Shown here: in pieces, positions 9,441 to 17,782 of the stretch
Layout of the letters: each line of letters opens with the position of its first letter
Numbering within the stretch: the stretch's first letter is position 1
DNA from: CBDCWO01 sp965223405
GTDB taxonomy: Bacteria; Bacteroidota; Bacteroidia; Chitinophagales; Saprospiraceae
Length of the DNA stretch: 64,000 nucleotides
Assembly: GCA_965223405.1 (NCBI GenBank)
Contig: CBDCWO010000006.1
Coordinates: forward strand, 3,286,001-3,350,000
Reading direction: 5' to 3'
Notes under the pieces: model-generated
The model's input: the letters and a program-made list of their open reading frames with translations, nothing else
The model's database searches: none
What the model was told of the DNA's origin: nothing
Translations under genes and position numbers: made by a program

Positions 9441-9681
9441 AATAGAATGTTTTATGGTTATGGTATAGGCTTCGAAGTTAAATTTTATCGAGTTTTAATA
9501 CCTGATTTGATTCAAGAATTTAGTATATTTTTTTCGGTAATACCAAAAGCTTCTACGGAGTGAAGTAGTAACTCGACCGACTCTCCCCTGTTAAGTTTAA
9601 AACCATAAACATAAAAACCACAATAGCGATGGGTTGTGTAAACGCTTTAATTTGTAAAGAGGATTAATTGATTAGTCTTGT

Positions 9682-10683
9682 TTAGATCAATCCGGTCAAC
9701 TCCCGGACCTCCTTTAATGTCTGTTGGGCTTTTTCCCTGATTTTGGAAGAAGAAGATTTTATCATTTTTTTAACTTCCCTTTTGTTGCTTTTGAGTTCTT
9801 GCAATTTGTTTCTAAATGGATCCGTAGTCGCAATTACCGCATCAGCTACCGCCTCTTTCAATAATCCGTATCGAAGGGAATGTTCTTGATAATCAGAAAT
9901 CATGTTATCATAAACATCTTTTTTAGCGGTCACCTTTAAAAGGGAAAATAAATTTTCCACTCCTGGACTCATACCTGGGTATTGAATGTCTCCTGAGTCC
10001 GTAACCGCAGACTTTATCTGCTTTCTTATCCGGGTAGGGTCTGCAAAAATGTCTATGTTGTGTTTCTCACCTAAACTAGCACTCATCTTTCGGGTAGGAT
10101 CCGAGGTAGACATCACTTTAGGAACTTCGGTATACAATGGTTCTGGTAAAGGAAAATAATCCTGGCCTACGGTATTATTGAACCGTTGGGCAATATTCCG
10201 GGTTAACTCTAAATGCTGTTCCTGATCTTTGCCTACCGGCACATAATCTGCATGGTAAATAATTATATCGGCAGCTTGAAGTACAGGATAGGTATACAGA
10301 CCCGATGAGATTAGGACTTCCTTGTTGGATTCTTTAATTTGCATACTTTTGTCCTTAAATTGTGTCATTCTTCCCAATTCTCCGAAGGGAGTCATACATC
10401 CAAGAATCCAGGCCAGCTCGGTATGTTCGGGTACCAAGGAATGGATAAATACATTTTCAAATTTAATTCCGCAAGCAACTAAACGAAACGCCACATCCCA
10501 GGTCAGTTGGCGAAGTTTTACCGGATTAAAAGGCATTGTTTGTGCATGGTAGTTGACTACTCCATAAATGCAATTATAGTCACTTTGCAAATTCACCCAA
10601 TTTTGAATGGCCCCTAAATACCTGCCAAGATGTACATTACCAGTGGGTTGAATGCAAGATAATATTTGTTTTTTTTCAGTCAT
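9682..10683 (-). CDS. trpS: Tryptophanyl-tRNA synthetase
   Basis: A 333-residue class I synthetase that charges tRNA-Trp with tryptophan. The ATP-binding HIGH-type motif is NVHLGRYLGAI near residue 15, and the KMSKS-type motif is KMSAS near residue 200. The sequence QPTGNVHLG at the N-terminus and GKDQEQHLELTRNIAQRFN are typical of bacterial TrpRS. Its length is normal. It begins 6 bp after the stop of ridA, on the same strand, so the two are cotranscribed. Confidence 0.95.
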   Translation of the reverse strand: MTEKKQILSCIQPTGNVHLGRYLGAIQNWVNLQSDYNCIYGVVNYHAQTMPFNPVKLRQLTWDVAFRLVACGIKFENVFIHSLVPEHTELAWILGCMTPFGELGRMTQFKDKSMQIKESNKEVLISSGLYTYPVLQAADIIIYHADYVPVGKDQEQHLELTRNIAQRFNNTVGQDYFPLPEPLYTEVPKVMSTSDPTRKMSASLGEKHNIDIFADPTRIRKQIKSAVTDSGDIQYPGMSPGVENLFSLLKVTAKKDVYDNMISDYQEHSLRYGLLKEAVADAVIATTDPFRNKLQELKSNKREVKKMIKSSSSKIREKAQQTLKEVRELTGLI

Positions 10684-10689
10684 ATTCTT

Positions 10690-11076
10690 TTACTTATCAC
10701 GAGCTGCAATTGCACTTATTTCTATATTCACAAATTTGGGTAAAGCCGAAACCTCTACCAATTCTCTTGCCGGAGCGCGTTCCTCGCCAAAATATTCTGC
10801 ATAGACTACATTGATTCGTCCGAACAAATGCATATCTTTTACAAATACCGAACATTTCAGGACATGTCGGTAGTCTAAACCGGCCTCGTTTAAAATGGCA
10901 CCTAAATTTTTTAATACTTGGTGTGTCTCCTCTTCAATTGAACCTTGAAGAATGGAATTGTCCTCCGGATTGATGGCTATTTGTCCGCTTATAAAAAGCA
11001 AACCGTTGGCTTCGATTGCCTGATTATAGGGGCCTACCGGGGCCGGGGCATCAGAAGTTTGAATTATCTTTTTCAT
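10690..11076 (-). CDS. ridA: RidA-family enamine/imine deaminase
   Basis: A 128-residue RidA (YjgF/YER057c) protein. RidA hydrolyses reactive enamine and imine intermediates released by PLP enzymes such as threonine dehydratase, in the cytoplasm as a trimer. The conserved N-terminal APAPVGPYNQAI, the middle ISGQIA and the C-terminal APARELVEVSALP, which carries the essential Arg, are all present. I chose ATG at 11076 (MKKIIQTSDAPAP) because it matches the usual start; six further upstream codons are open but begin with TTG. It precedes trpS by 6 bp. Confidence 0.92.
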   Translation of the reverse strand: MKKIIQTSDAPAPVGPYNQAIEANGLLFISGQIAINPEDNSILQGSIEEETHQVLKNLGAILNEAGLDYRHVLKCSVFVKDMHLFGRINVVYAEYFGEERAPARELVEVSALPKFVNIEISAIAARDK

Positions 11077-11092
11077 GTTTATTGTTTTAGCC

Positions 11093-11150
11093 AAAAAAAA
11101 AGCTGTATGGAAACCCCATTCAACTATTCACAAAGGCTTCAATACAGCTT
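11093..11150 (-). terminator. Candidate terminator of the yceD-rpmF operon
   Basis: On the minus strand a 9-bp stem (AAGCTGTAT at 11100-11108 pairing with ATACAGCTT at 11142-11150) is followed by a run of T's (plus-strand A run at 11093-11101). The loop is long (33 nt), so confidence is moderate. It lies just after the rpmF stop and before ridA. Confidence 0.5.
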
Positions 11151-11175
11151 GGAGAAAAGGAATTAAAATAATTAA

Positions 11176-11373
11176 TTATTCTTCCAATGCTTCCTCGGCT
11201 TTGATTACTATTTGGCCTTTGTAATACATATCACCGTCCACCCAATAAGCCCGGTGCCACAGATGAGGTTCACCTGTAGTAGGACAAATAGCTATTTGCG
11301 GTGCAGTAAGCTTTTTGTGCGTTCTTCTTTTTCGCTTCCTGGCTTTAGATATTTTTGACTTTGGATGTGCCAT
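11176..11373 (-). CDS. rpmF: 50S ribosomal protein L32
   Basis: A 65-residue basic protein starting MAHPKSKISKARKRKRRTHK, which is the L32 signature, with ICPTTGEPHLWHRAY in the second half. This is the normal length for Bacteroidota L32. The zinc-ribbon Cys pattern of some L32 proteins is incomplete here (one Cys), as in many relatives. It is the second gene after yceD, 10 bp downstream, an arrangement conserved widely in bacteria. Confidence 0.96.
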   Translation of the reverse strand: MAHPKSKISKARKRKRRTHKKLTAPQIAICPTTGEPHLWHRAYWVDGDMYYKGQIVIKAEEALEE

Positions 11374-11383
11374 TGTTATTTTT

Positions 11384-11902
11384 TTAACTTTTAATGTTTT
11401 TCAAGACGTCCCAAACAGAAGATTCAGACTCCTTCAGTGGTAATTCCTGATTTACTAAATATTTTAGAACTTCCTGATTGCATTTTGGCTTGGGATCGTT
11501 TTCACAATCATATAGTTTTTTGATTGGAATACCCAGGCAAATAGATTCATGGATCATCGGTGCCACATTGATTGTTGGAGTGTTCCGCACAATATAGATG
11601 ACATCGTCTTCTTCCTTTATCTCATCATTATAGCGATAAACGAAAGATTGTTCAGATTTGATCTTCACGGGAATCACTTCCATGCACCTATCACACTCCG
11701 ATTTCATGTATCCCTTGCAGGTAAATGCTAAAATCATTCCCTCGGGTTTCTTATCCACAATCAGATTTACTTCAAATTCACCTTCTTTGATTGGGCTATC
11801 TGAAAACGAAGCAAAGAATTTTGCCGGTATGTCGTAATGATATTGATGTATACCAACACCTAATCCGCTAATCGGTAGTTCGTACTCTAACCATGTTTTC
11901 AT
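11384..11902 (-). CDS. yceD: YceD/DUF177 family protein (large-subunit rRNA accumulation factor)
   Basis: A 172-residue DUF177 protein. The family is recognised by the CKGYMKSECDRCMEVI segment (two closely spaced Cys pairs, residues about 68-85) and by the C-terminal YDCENDPKPKCNQ segment. Homologues are linked to 23S rRNA accumulation in bacteria and plastids, consistent with the universal yceD-rpmF gene order found here (10 bp spacing). The start ATG at 11902 gives a normal length. It is cytoplasmic. Confidence 0.88.
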   Translation of the reverse strand: MKTWLEYELPISGLGVGIHQYHYDIPAKFFASFSDSPIKEGEFEVNLIVDKKPEGMILAFTCKGYMKSECDRCMEVIPVKIKSEQSFVYRYNDEIKEEDDVIYIVRNTPTINVAPMIHESICLGIPIKKLYDCENDPKPKCNQEVLKYLVNQELPLKESESSVWDVLKNIKS

Positions 11903-11924
11903 GACAAAGAACTAAAAAGGTTGG

Positions 11925-11932
11925 CAAAGGTA
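11925..11932 (-). promoter_or_regulatory. Candidate -7 promoter box for yceD-rpmF
   Basis: The minus strand reads TACCTTTG, matching the Bacteroidota -7 consensus TANNTTTG, 22 bp upstream of the yceD start. No clear -33 TTG is visible at the expected distance, so this is weak. Confidence 0.35.
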
Positions 11933-11984
11933 AAGAGATTTTTAATTATTTGCCATAATTACTGCTGAATATTTTGATGATTTC

Positions 11985-13913
11985 TTAATTCGGTCCATCG
12001 TTGACGACAAAATGTTTAATCCTACAGGCATGTCCTACACTCCGGCTGTCCGAGGTTTTGGCAATTTTTATGGTTATCTTGTGGATGCCAGGGGGTAGAG
12101 ATGCTTCCAGGACCTGATACCACGGTAAATGCAAATGCTTGCTCCACTTTGTAAAAAGATTCCGCTTTTTCCAAGGTCCCCGATCAATCCGATATTCAAT
12201 AATCCCGGCATCCGGTCCAGCGGCGACAGCCAGACCTATCAATGAGCCTCGAAAAGTGAATTTCAGCCTAGCCCCGGGTTTTTCACTACATAGCATCGGT
12301 ACCTGTGTGTATCCTGCTCTGGTTCCAGCTATATCTTCAGGTGTCCATTTAGATTTGACCTGCCATCCTGAGCCAAGCTTGGCACTTTTGAAGGATAGAA
12401 TCTTGCCAAAACCATAATGGTTAGGATGTAAAGGATCAGGTAGCCCGGGATCCACTTTATGATCCTGGTCTATGCAATGCTTAAATATATTCACGAGCGA
12501 GTGGTAATATAACCTTTGACCATAAGGGGAAGGATGGAGATTTTTGAAATCCAACTTCCAGGTAAATTCTTTATTCTGTATCCGGTCATGGATTTCTTCG
12601 GACAAATGCAAACTCGGTAGTTGGTAATGATTGGCAATTCGGTCGTGATTACGAATTACCTCAGGAATATCACCCGCGCCGTATACCGCCAACTTCTGCG
12701 GATCAGCGAAATGCAGCATCAGGATATCCGCTTCATAATCGGATTGTTTGGTATGCCGGACGATACCCTCCATTGCCAATTGTTGTTCAAGACTGGTTCT
12801 CCCATTGGATTGATCATTCACCGCAGCTTCCAAAATCAAGAGATCGATTTTCCCTTTGGATAGTACATCTCTTTGCAACCTAAACGCATGTGGAGTACTG
12901 CCCATAGAAGGGATTCCCGCAGCGATGAACTTGAATTTCTGCTTAGGATATGTGGATTGAAGCCATTCCATAAACAAGTTCCTCCATCCTGGATTATAAG
13001 TGATCGACCCCCCCAAAAAGGCAATACAGAGGGTGTCCTGGTTTCCCAATTTCTTACGTATTCCCGGCAATCCATTCCTGATTTTGAAGTATGATTCAGA
13101 TGGTATCTGAGTATTTGCCTGTGTAAGGTGATGTACTAAATCGGCCATGAACTTAGGATTGGGTATGTCGAAATGATGACCGTAAAGCCTCAGAGAATTA
13201 TGCATTGGGATCGTAACGGCCGGGCCTCCTAATTGGACGTAATTTTCCGTCAAAACTTTAGAATTCTCTTCGTAAGGAACGACCGAATCCCTTAACGAAA
13301 CCACATGCAGAATAGGCACCTTTAATTGAGCCAGATGATCCAGATTTTGGATAGGTTGGTCATTATATTTTGTCGCCTTATCTTCATCCCCCAATTCGTA
13401 GACGTCCATAAGTCTTTTCCAGTCACTGGGACTTCCTTTTCCCTTTCCTTTTCCTCCTGGCCAACTCCTAAAATCGCAGACCGGGGCTTCCGCATAAATA
13501 CAACTGACCTTGCCCGGATTGGATTTGGCCCAATTGTGTACAAATAGACCACCACGGCTTACTCCTTCCAGCACAGGCTTTAAGCCAAGATGGTGTTCCA
13601 AAATCAAATACTCGTAGAATTTATCCCAGATTGCCATCGCATTTGGACTACCATATTGATTATTCAGGTTAACAAATGCGATGTGATATCCTTTTTGCAC
13701 TAAAATGCTATCCATTTCAAAATGCCAATTGGGAAATCTAGCCCTCCAGATCCAAGGATTTCCTGGTAAGGGCTTTGGAGGTTTGACAATCCAGGCCGGC
13801 TGTGAATGAAATGTAAAGGTATCTTGCACAAATCCATGCCAGGAAAGTGACTGAGTCGAGGCAACTTGCACTACCACTGACAAAGTCAGACTAATAAGGA
13901 AATTCTTAATCAT
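11985..13913 (-). CDS. Secreted bifunctional alpha/beta-hydrolase plus SGNH/GDSL esterase
   Basis: A 642-residue exported protein joining two hydrolase folds. I start it at ATG 13913 (MIKNFLISLTLSVVVQVAS) because this gives a clean signal peptide; 19 more upstream codons are open but begin with TTG. The first half is an alpha/beta-hydrolase with nucleophile elbow GVSRGG near residue 116. The second half is an SGNH esterase: block I GGSIT near 303, GIPSMG for block II, AAVNDQ for block III and LHPSPYG near 461 with the catalytic His. The last 130 residues look like a beta-sandwich, possibly carbohydrate-binding. Such pairs suggest de-esterification of plant or algal polysaccharide, for example acetyl-xylan. 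No T9SS domain is seen at the C-terminus. Substrate is inference. Confidence 0.8.
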   Translation of the reverse strand: MIKNFLISLTLSVVVQVASTQSLSWHGFVQDTFTFHSQPAWIVKPPKPLPGNPWIWRARFPNWHFEMDSILVQKGYHIAFVNLNNQYGSPNAMAIWDKFYEYLILEHHLGLKPVLEGVSRGGLFVHNWAKSNPGKVSCIYAEAPVCDFRSWPGGKGKGKGSPSDWKRLMDVYELGDEDKATKYNDQPIQNLDHLAQLKVPILHVVSLRDSVVPYEENSKVLTENYVQLGGPAVTIPMHNSLRLYGHHFDIPNPKFMADLVHHLTQANTQIPSESYFKIRNGLPGIRKKLGNQDTLCIAFLGGSITYNPGWRNLFMEWLQSTYPKQKFKFIAAGIPSMGSTPHAFRLQRDVLSKGKIDLLILEAAVNDQSNGRTSLEQQLAMEGIVRHTKQSDYEADILMLHFADPQKLAVYGAGDIPEVIRNHDRIANHYQLPSLHLSEEIHDRIQNKEFTWKLDFKNLHPSPYGQRLYYHSLVNIFKHCIDQDHKVDPGLPDPLHPNHYGFGKILSFKSAKLGSGWQVKSKWTPEDIAGTRAGYTQVPMLCSEKPGARLKFTFRGSLIGLAVAAGPDAGIIEYRIDRGPWKKRNLFTKWSKHLHLPWYQVLEASLPPGIHKITIKIAKTSDSRSVGHACRIKHFVVNDGPN

Positions 13914-13972
13914 TTGTATTCCAGTTCGATTAAATGATAAGTTGTAGTTTTGAAATATTGCGAGGTTCAATC

Positions 13973-13980
13973 CAAAGATA
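13973..13980 (-). promoter_or_regulatory. Candidate -7 promoter box for the double esterase
   Basis: The minus strand reads TATCTTTG, matching TANNTTTG, 59 bp upstream of the ATG at 13913. No clear -33 TTG is seen. Confidence 0.35.
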
Positions 13981-14098
13981 TTAATTGATTTGGAATCCGA
14001 TCTTTCCCGGCTTCATGAACATCAATGATTGACATACCTTTTTAAGTTGCTTCTACAAATTCTTGGATATTCATCTAAACCAACACCGATATTTCAAA

Positions 14099-14134
14099 CA
14101 AAAAAGCCGGTTTCCTGGGATAGGAAACCGGCTT
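14099..14134 (-). terminator. Strong rho-independent terminator of the SprB-repeat gene
   Basis: A perfect 13-bp stem (14104-14116 with 14122-14134, core AAGCCGGTTTCCT) and 5-nt loop is followed on the minus strand by a run of T's. It lies 10 bp after the stop codon of the gene at 14144. Confidence 0.88.
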
Positions 14135-14143
14135 CGTTATTCC

Positions 14144-15895
14144 TTATTTTAAATTTACTACTTTCCGAATAGTAAATGCACTTTCTTTATGAATCTTAAG
14201 GTAAATCACTCCTGAAGGTATTTCATTATCAAAAAGCTGGATTCGACTTCCATTTATCTTTTTACGCTGGATAAGATGTCCAACCGTATTAAAAATTGAT
14301 ATGTGAGCATCATTCATTTCCCATGGAACTTCTATGGTCAGTTGGGTATACATGGGGTTTGGATATACTTTTATGGCAGCATCAATTTCAGGACTTACAT
14401 AGGAAGAGCTTTCTTCGATCCGTACCGTATCCGATAAGGCCGTGCATAAATGGTTATCTAATACACGTAAAACATATATACCAGGAGCTAGTCCTGCAGT
14501 ATTCATCACAGTATCCACTTCTGTCGTATCTGACAAATCAATCCAACTAAAGTTATAAGGAGGTGTTCCTCCCAATATCATTGTGGATACATTTCCCTCG
14601 TCCTGATCGATGCTATCAATCAGGATTATAAGAGGATCAGGTTCACCTATAATTACTGAATCAACTGCGTTACAACCGACAGAATCAGTTACTGTTACAT
14701 GATATTTTCCGGCATTTAGATCTGAAAGATCTGGTGTGGTTGCACCATTAGACCAGGCATAGGTAACCGGACCCCTATTTCCACTAACAGCTGTTGATGC
14801 GATTCCCGAATTGTCGCCAAAACATTCAATGCCTCCTCCAGTTACATCAACAGTCAGTGTACAATTGATATCAGGGATTATTGCCGAATCAATCACCATG
14901 CATAAATTGAGATCAGTTACCGTTACAGAATAGGTGCCAGGAGCCAACCCTGAGATGGAGGCAGTCGTATCGCTGGTGCTCCAATTATATATATACGGAG
15001 GCGTTCCTCCGGTAACACTTGCTGACATCTTTCCATCATCAGCTCCTACCTGGGTAATACTCGTTGTAATTAAGGATAAGCTTAGTGCCATTGGCTCTAA
15101 GAGCGTTATTGAGTCTACAGTTTGACAAGTTCCATCCGTAACCGTAACGTGATGGGTTCCACCCGCTAAATTGAAAATATCAGCGGTAATTGCACCGTTG
15201 GACCACAGATAAGTTGGGTTATTGGCACCTGTAACCATGACAGAAGCCAAACCGCTACTGTCGTTATTACATAATAAATCAACTCCACTCGTATTGGTAA
15301 TAATAGAATCCGGTTCTACGACTATAAATGCCATTTCAGCCGTGCAGGAGGCACTTTCAGTAACCGTTACGGAGTAGGTGCCTGCAGTCAAATTAGAGAC
15401 GTCTTCGGTAGTATTTCCATTACTCCAGCTGTACGTGACCGGGGAAGTATTTCCCGATACGGTAATATCGATCGCTCCATCGGCAAAACCGTTACAACTT
15501 ACATCCGTGGAGGATCCACTAATGGCAAGGGAGCATACAGCTATCGAGTTTACGGTAAAACAACTATTACATGACCAAAAAGTTCCACTATTTCCTTCCC
15601 TCCAAATAGTGGCATTATAGGATCCTGAAGGGGCATCAGAAGGGAGAGTCAATGAACCATTAAACATGGTTGTACTGCTGGCAGCACCGGTAAAATTGTA
15701 GTTGTTGACTCCATTAGAAATCTGAGCTGTAGTTGTTGATTGTATGCTAAATGTAGTACCGGTTCCTGAAATAGAAACAGTGAATGTAGTTCCGGGATCT
15801 CCGTTGTCCGGACTTAAGGTGATGGATTGTGCAGTAAGATGCAAAGTGCAAAGAATACTCCCAATCAGAAATATAAAAGGTCTCAGTAATTTCAT
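14144..15895 (-). CDS. T9SS-exported SprB-repeat protein
   Basis: A 583-residue surface or secreted protein. The N-terminus (MKLLRPFIFLIGSILCTLHL) is a signal peptide. About five SprB-type repeats follow from residue 115 to 500, each with a core like YSWSNGNTTEDVSNLTAGTY ending in SVTVT and a Cys pair. SprB repeats occur in gliding adhesins and many Bacteroidota surface proteins. The last 75 residues (VYPNPMYTQLTIEV to IRKVVNLK) are a type A T9SS sorting domain, so the protein should cross the outer membrane by T9SS and be anchored or released. The start lies only 101 bp from the end of an IS element, which has probably altered its upstream region. A strong terminator follows the gene. Confidence 0.85.
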   Translation of the reverse strand: MKLLRPFIFLIGSILCTLHLTAQSITLSPDNGDPGTTFTVSISGTGTTFSIQSTTTAQISNGVNNYNFTGAASSTTMFNGSLTLPSDAPSGSYNATIWREGNSGTFWSCNSCFTVNSIAVCSLAISGSSTDVSCNGFADGAIDITVSGNTSPVTYSWSNGNTTEDVSNLTAGTYSVTVTESASCTAEMAFIVVEPDSIITNTSGVDLLCNNDSSGLASVMVTGANNPTYLWSNGAITADIFNLAGGTHHVTVTDGTCQTVDSITLLEPMALSLSLITTSITQVGADDGKMSASVTGGTPPYIYNWSTSDTTASISGLAPGTYSVTVTDLNLCMVIDSAIIPDINCTLTVDVTGGGIECFGDNSGIASTAVSGNRGPVTYAWSNGATTPDLSDLNAGKYHVTVTDSVGCNAVDSVIIGEPDPLIILIDSIDQDEGNVSTMILGGTPPYNFSWIDLSDTTEVDTVMNTAGLAPGIYVLRVLDNHLCTALSDTVRIEESSSYVSPEIDAAIKVYPNPMYTQLTIEVPWEMNDAHISIFNTVGHLIQRKKINGSRIQLFDNEIPSGVIYLKIHKESAFTIRKVVNLK

Positions 15896-15996
15896 AGTAT
15901 TTGTTTGTTTTCTAATCTCTTGACATAAACAATTTAAGGAAAATTCTGACAGTTAGTGGTCAGGATTCCAAAAATTAGGATCACAGGATTAAATAG

Positions 15997-16023
15997 TAAA
16001 CGTTGAGTACACTCCATAAAGTC
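15997..16023. repeat. IS terminal inverted repeat, distal end
   Basis: 27 bp starting TAAACGTTGAGTACACTCC. It pairs with 17743-17769, differing at three positions. It lies downstream of the transposase stop. Confidence 0.9.
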
Positions 16024-16035
16024 TAAATTATAAAA

Positions 16036-17697
16036 TCAAAAGATGATAGCATATTGAATAGACGATTTGAAAATGGTGTATTCTCTTATGGATCTATGTT
16101 GCATGATGAATGCTAGGAACATAAGAATTGTTGTTTTTGGTTCTTTTATCCCAAAATAAGCTGTGATTCTTGAAATATTGACTGATAATGCTCGCATCAA
16201 GACATACCAATGGTGCTTAAGCAGACCCCGGTACCTGGTTTTCTGTCTTCGCCATAGTCTATGAAAGACTTGGTGGATGGTCGATTCGGCACTGGAACGT
16301 AAATTATAATCTTCCTCTGTGGATTGTTTCAATATTTTTAGACAGGCGATGTAGTTATCTACTTGCTCTTTGGTCTGGTAGATTGTCTGACCATTGTCTT
16401 TTCTGATCCTGTATTTTTGTGCTTTTTCTGACCAGTAAACTTCACAATCTTGGCCTGTCTTGATGTCTATTACATGAAGTTGTTCCTCATCATCGTAGTG
16501 CATTTCATAGGTGCGGTTTCTGCCTTTGAGTTTGTTCATCTTCCATGCTGGGGCAGTTTCTTTTTGCATTTCTTTTCTATTGTCTATACTGTCGTAGCCG
16601 CCGTCAGTGATGACTTGCTTGATTGGATTGTCAGTTCCTAAGTTCTCTTGTGTGTTTTGTAGTGCGGGTTGTAAAAACTGGTCTTCGTTTACATTGGCTG
16701 GCGCTGTGATGACATCAGTGATAAGGTTAATTTCATTTTCTTCATCGCAGGTCTCTGTGATATTGCTGTGGTAGCCTTGCACCATTTGAACGTTTTGATC
16801 TTTACCCTTTTTACGATAAGCCGCTTCGATGTCGTGTATTGATTGGATTGAGTCGCTACTGATCTGAGTGGGATCTTGGGGATGTAGTTCGTCATCTTGA
16901 TTGTCCTCTCCTATTTCAAAATCGTATTGTTCGGTAAGTATCTTGTACATTATACTTTGCTCGTCAATAATCTTGGTTTTATATAGTGCTAATAGAATAT
17001 GTCCAAAATCGATGAGCATAGCTTCTTTTTCTTCCTTGCTTAATTGGTAGGTGAGGTTGGAAGTGCTTTTCTCGACTAGTTGTTTTAGGTAACCATATTG
17101 AGTCTCGTTTATGTGGGACTGTATTTTCTCTAGGTCAATATGCTGTATGTTTACACGTACACTTTCTACAATGAGTTGTAGCCGGTTGTGGCGGGCTATG
17201 TTGCTTTGTATTAATTTCGAGTCCATACGTATTTTGCTACCACTGATCGATAAGTTTGATAGCTGCTCACTGCTCACTTGGGCAAAGGTCTTTTTCATCA
17301 AATCCTCTCCTGTCGTCTCATAGTAATGAGCTAATTTGCTCCTGAACTCATAATAGGTCGATGCGCAGGGCACTTGCTCATCTAAATGTAATAGCCCTAA
17401 AGCTGAGCGTACCCGTAGATTGAACATGCACTCGTCGAACAATTGTTCATCACTCCACCCTTGCATCTCTTTAAGCATCATCATTCCTATTAGTGTCCGT
17501 ATCGAGGCATTTGGCCTTCCCATTTTCTCTGAATATAGTACAGAATATAAACTCTCATCTATTTGACTCACAAAATGATCTCTAAATACTGTATTCCATG
17601 AACTCCTGTTATTCAGTATTTTCTGCGAACCCTTCGATAAATGGTGACTCGCACTCTTGAACATATCAAACTGTTTGCCTGTATCTCTTTTAAACAT
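16036..17697 (-). CDS. IS1182-family DDE transposase
   Basis: A 553-residue transposase. The N-terminal DUF772-type region contains MGRPNASIRTLIGMMMLKEM and WSDEQLFDECMFNLRVRSAL, which are typical of IS1182 and related IS5-like groups. Probable catalytic acids are Asp in KIRMDSKLI (about residue 158), Asp in VITDGGYDSID (about 364) and Glu in SSAESTIHQVF (about 467). The frame is intact with no stop or frameshift, and length is normal, so the element may be active. The acidic middle segment (about 250-300) is an insertion common in this family. The start ATG at 17697 is 46 bp inside the right inverted repeat. Confidence 0.92.
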   Translation of the reverse strand: MFKRDTGKQFDMFKSASHHLSKGSQKILNNRSSWNTVFRDHFVSQIDESLYSVLYSEKMGRPNASIRTLIGMMMLKEMQGWSDEQLFDECMFNLRVRSALGLLHLDEQVPCASTYYEFRSKLAHYYETTGEDLMKKTFAQVSSEQLSNLSISGSKIRMDSKLIQSNIARHNRLQLIVESVRVNIQHIDLEKIQSHINETQYGYLKQLVEKSTSNLTYQLSKEEKEAMLIDFGHILLALYKTKIIDEQSIMYKILTEQYDFEIGEDNQDDELHPQDPTQISSDSIQSIHDIEAAYRKKGKDQNVQMVQGYHSNITETCDEENEINLITDVITAPANVNEDQFLQPALQNTQENLGTDNPIKQVITDGGYDSIDNRKEMQKETAPAWKMNKLKGRNRTYEMHYDDEEQLHVIDIKTGQDCEVYWSEKAQKYRIRKDNGQTIYQTKEQVDNYIACLKILKQSTEEDYNLRSSAESTIHQVFHRLWRRQKTRYRGLLKHHWYVLMRALSVNISRITAYFGIKEPKTTILMFLAFIMQHRSIREYTIFKSSIQYAIIF

Positions 17698-17742
17698 GTT
17701 TCCAAGTTAATCAATATATATATTAATGTTATAATATATTCT

Positions 17743-17769
17743 GACTTTTCGGAGTGCACTCAACGTTTA
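17743..17769. repeat. IS terminal inverted repeat, transposase-proximal end
   Basis: 27 bp ending CACTCAACGTTTA, the inverted partner of 15997-16023 with three mismatches. It lies upstream of the transposase start. Confidence 0.9.
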
Positions 17770-17782
17770 AAAATCTAAATTA

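Larger units (their letters stand above)
15997..17769 (-). mobile_element. IS1182-family insertion sequence, apparently complete
   Basis: A 1773-bp element bounded by imperfect 27-bp terminal inverted repeats (24 of 27 positions match) with one full-length transposase gene between them. The outermost bases are TAAACGTTGAGT on each side. I could not identify a convincing target duplication; the flanks ttaaatag and aaaatcta do not match, except possibly for a TA. It sits between the 3' end of the metalloprotease gene (stop at 17783, only 14 bp away) and the start of the SprB-repeat gene (15895), both on the minus strand. Confidence 0.88.

Noticed and set aside
16036..17697. Transposase as part of a larger composite transposon
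   Set aside because: Only one IS copy is visible and no cargo gene is enclosed; the inverted repeats directly flank the single transposase.
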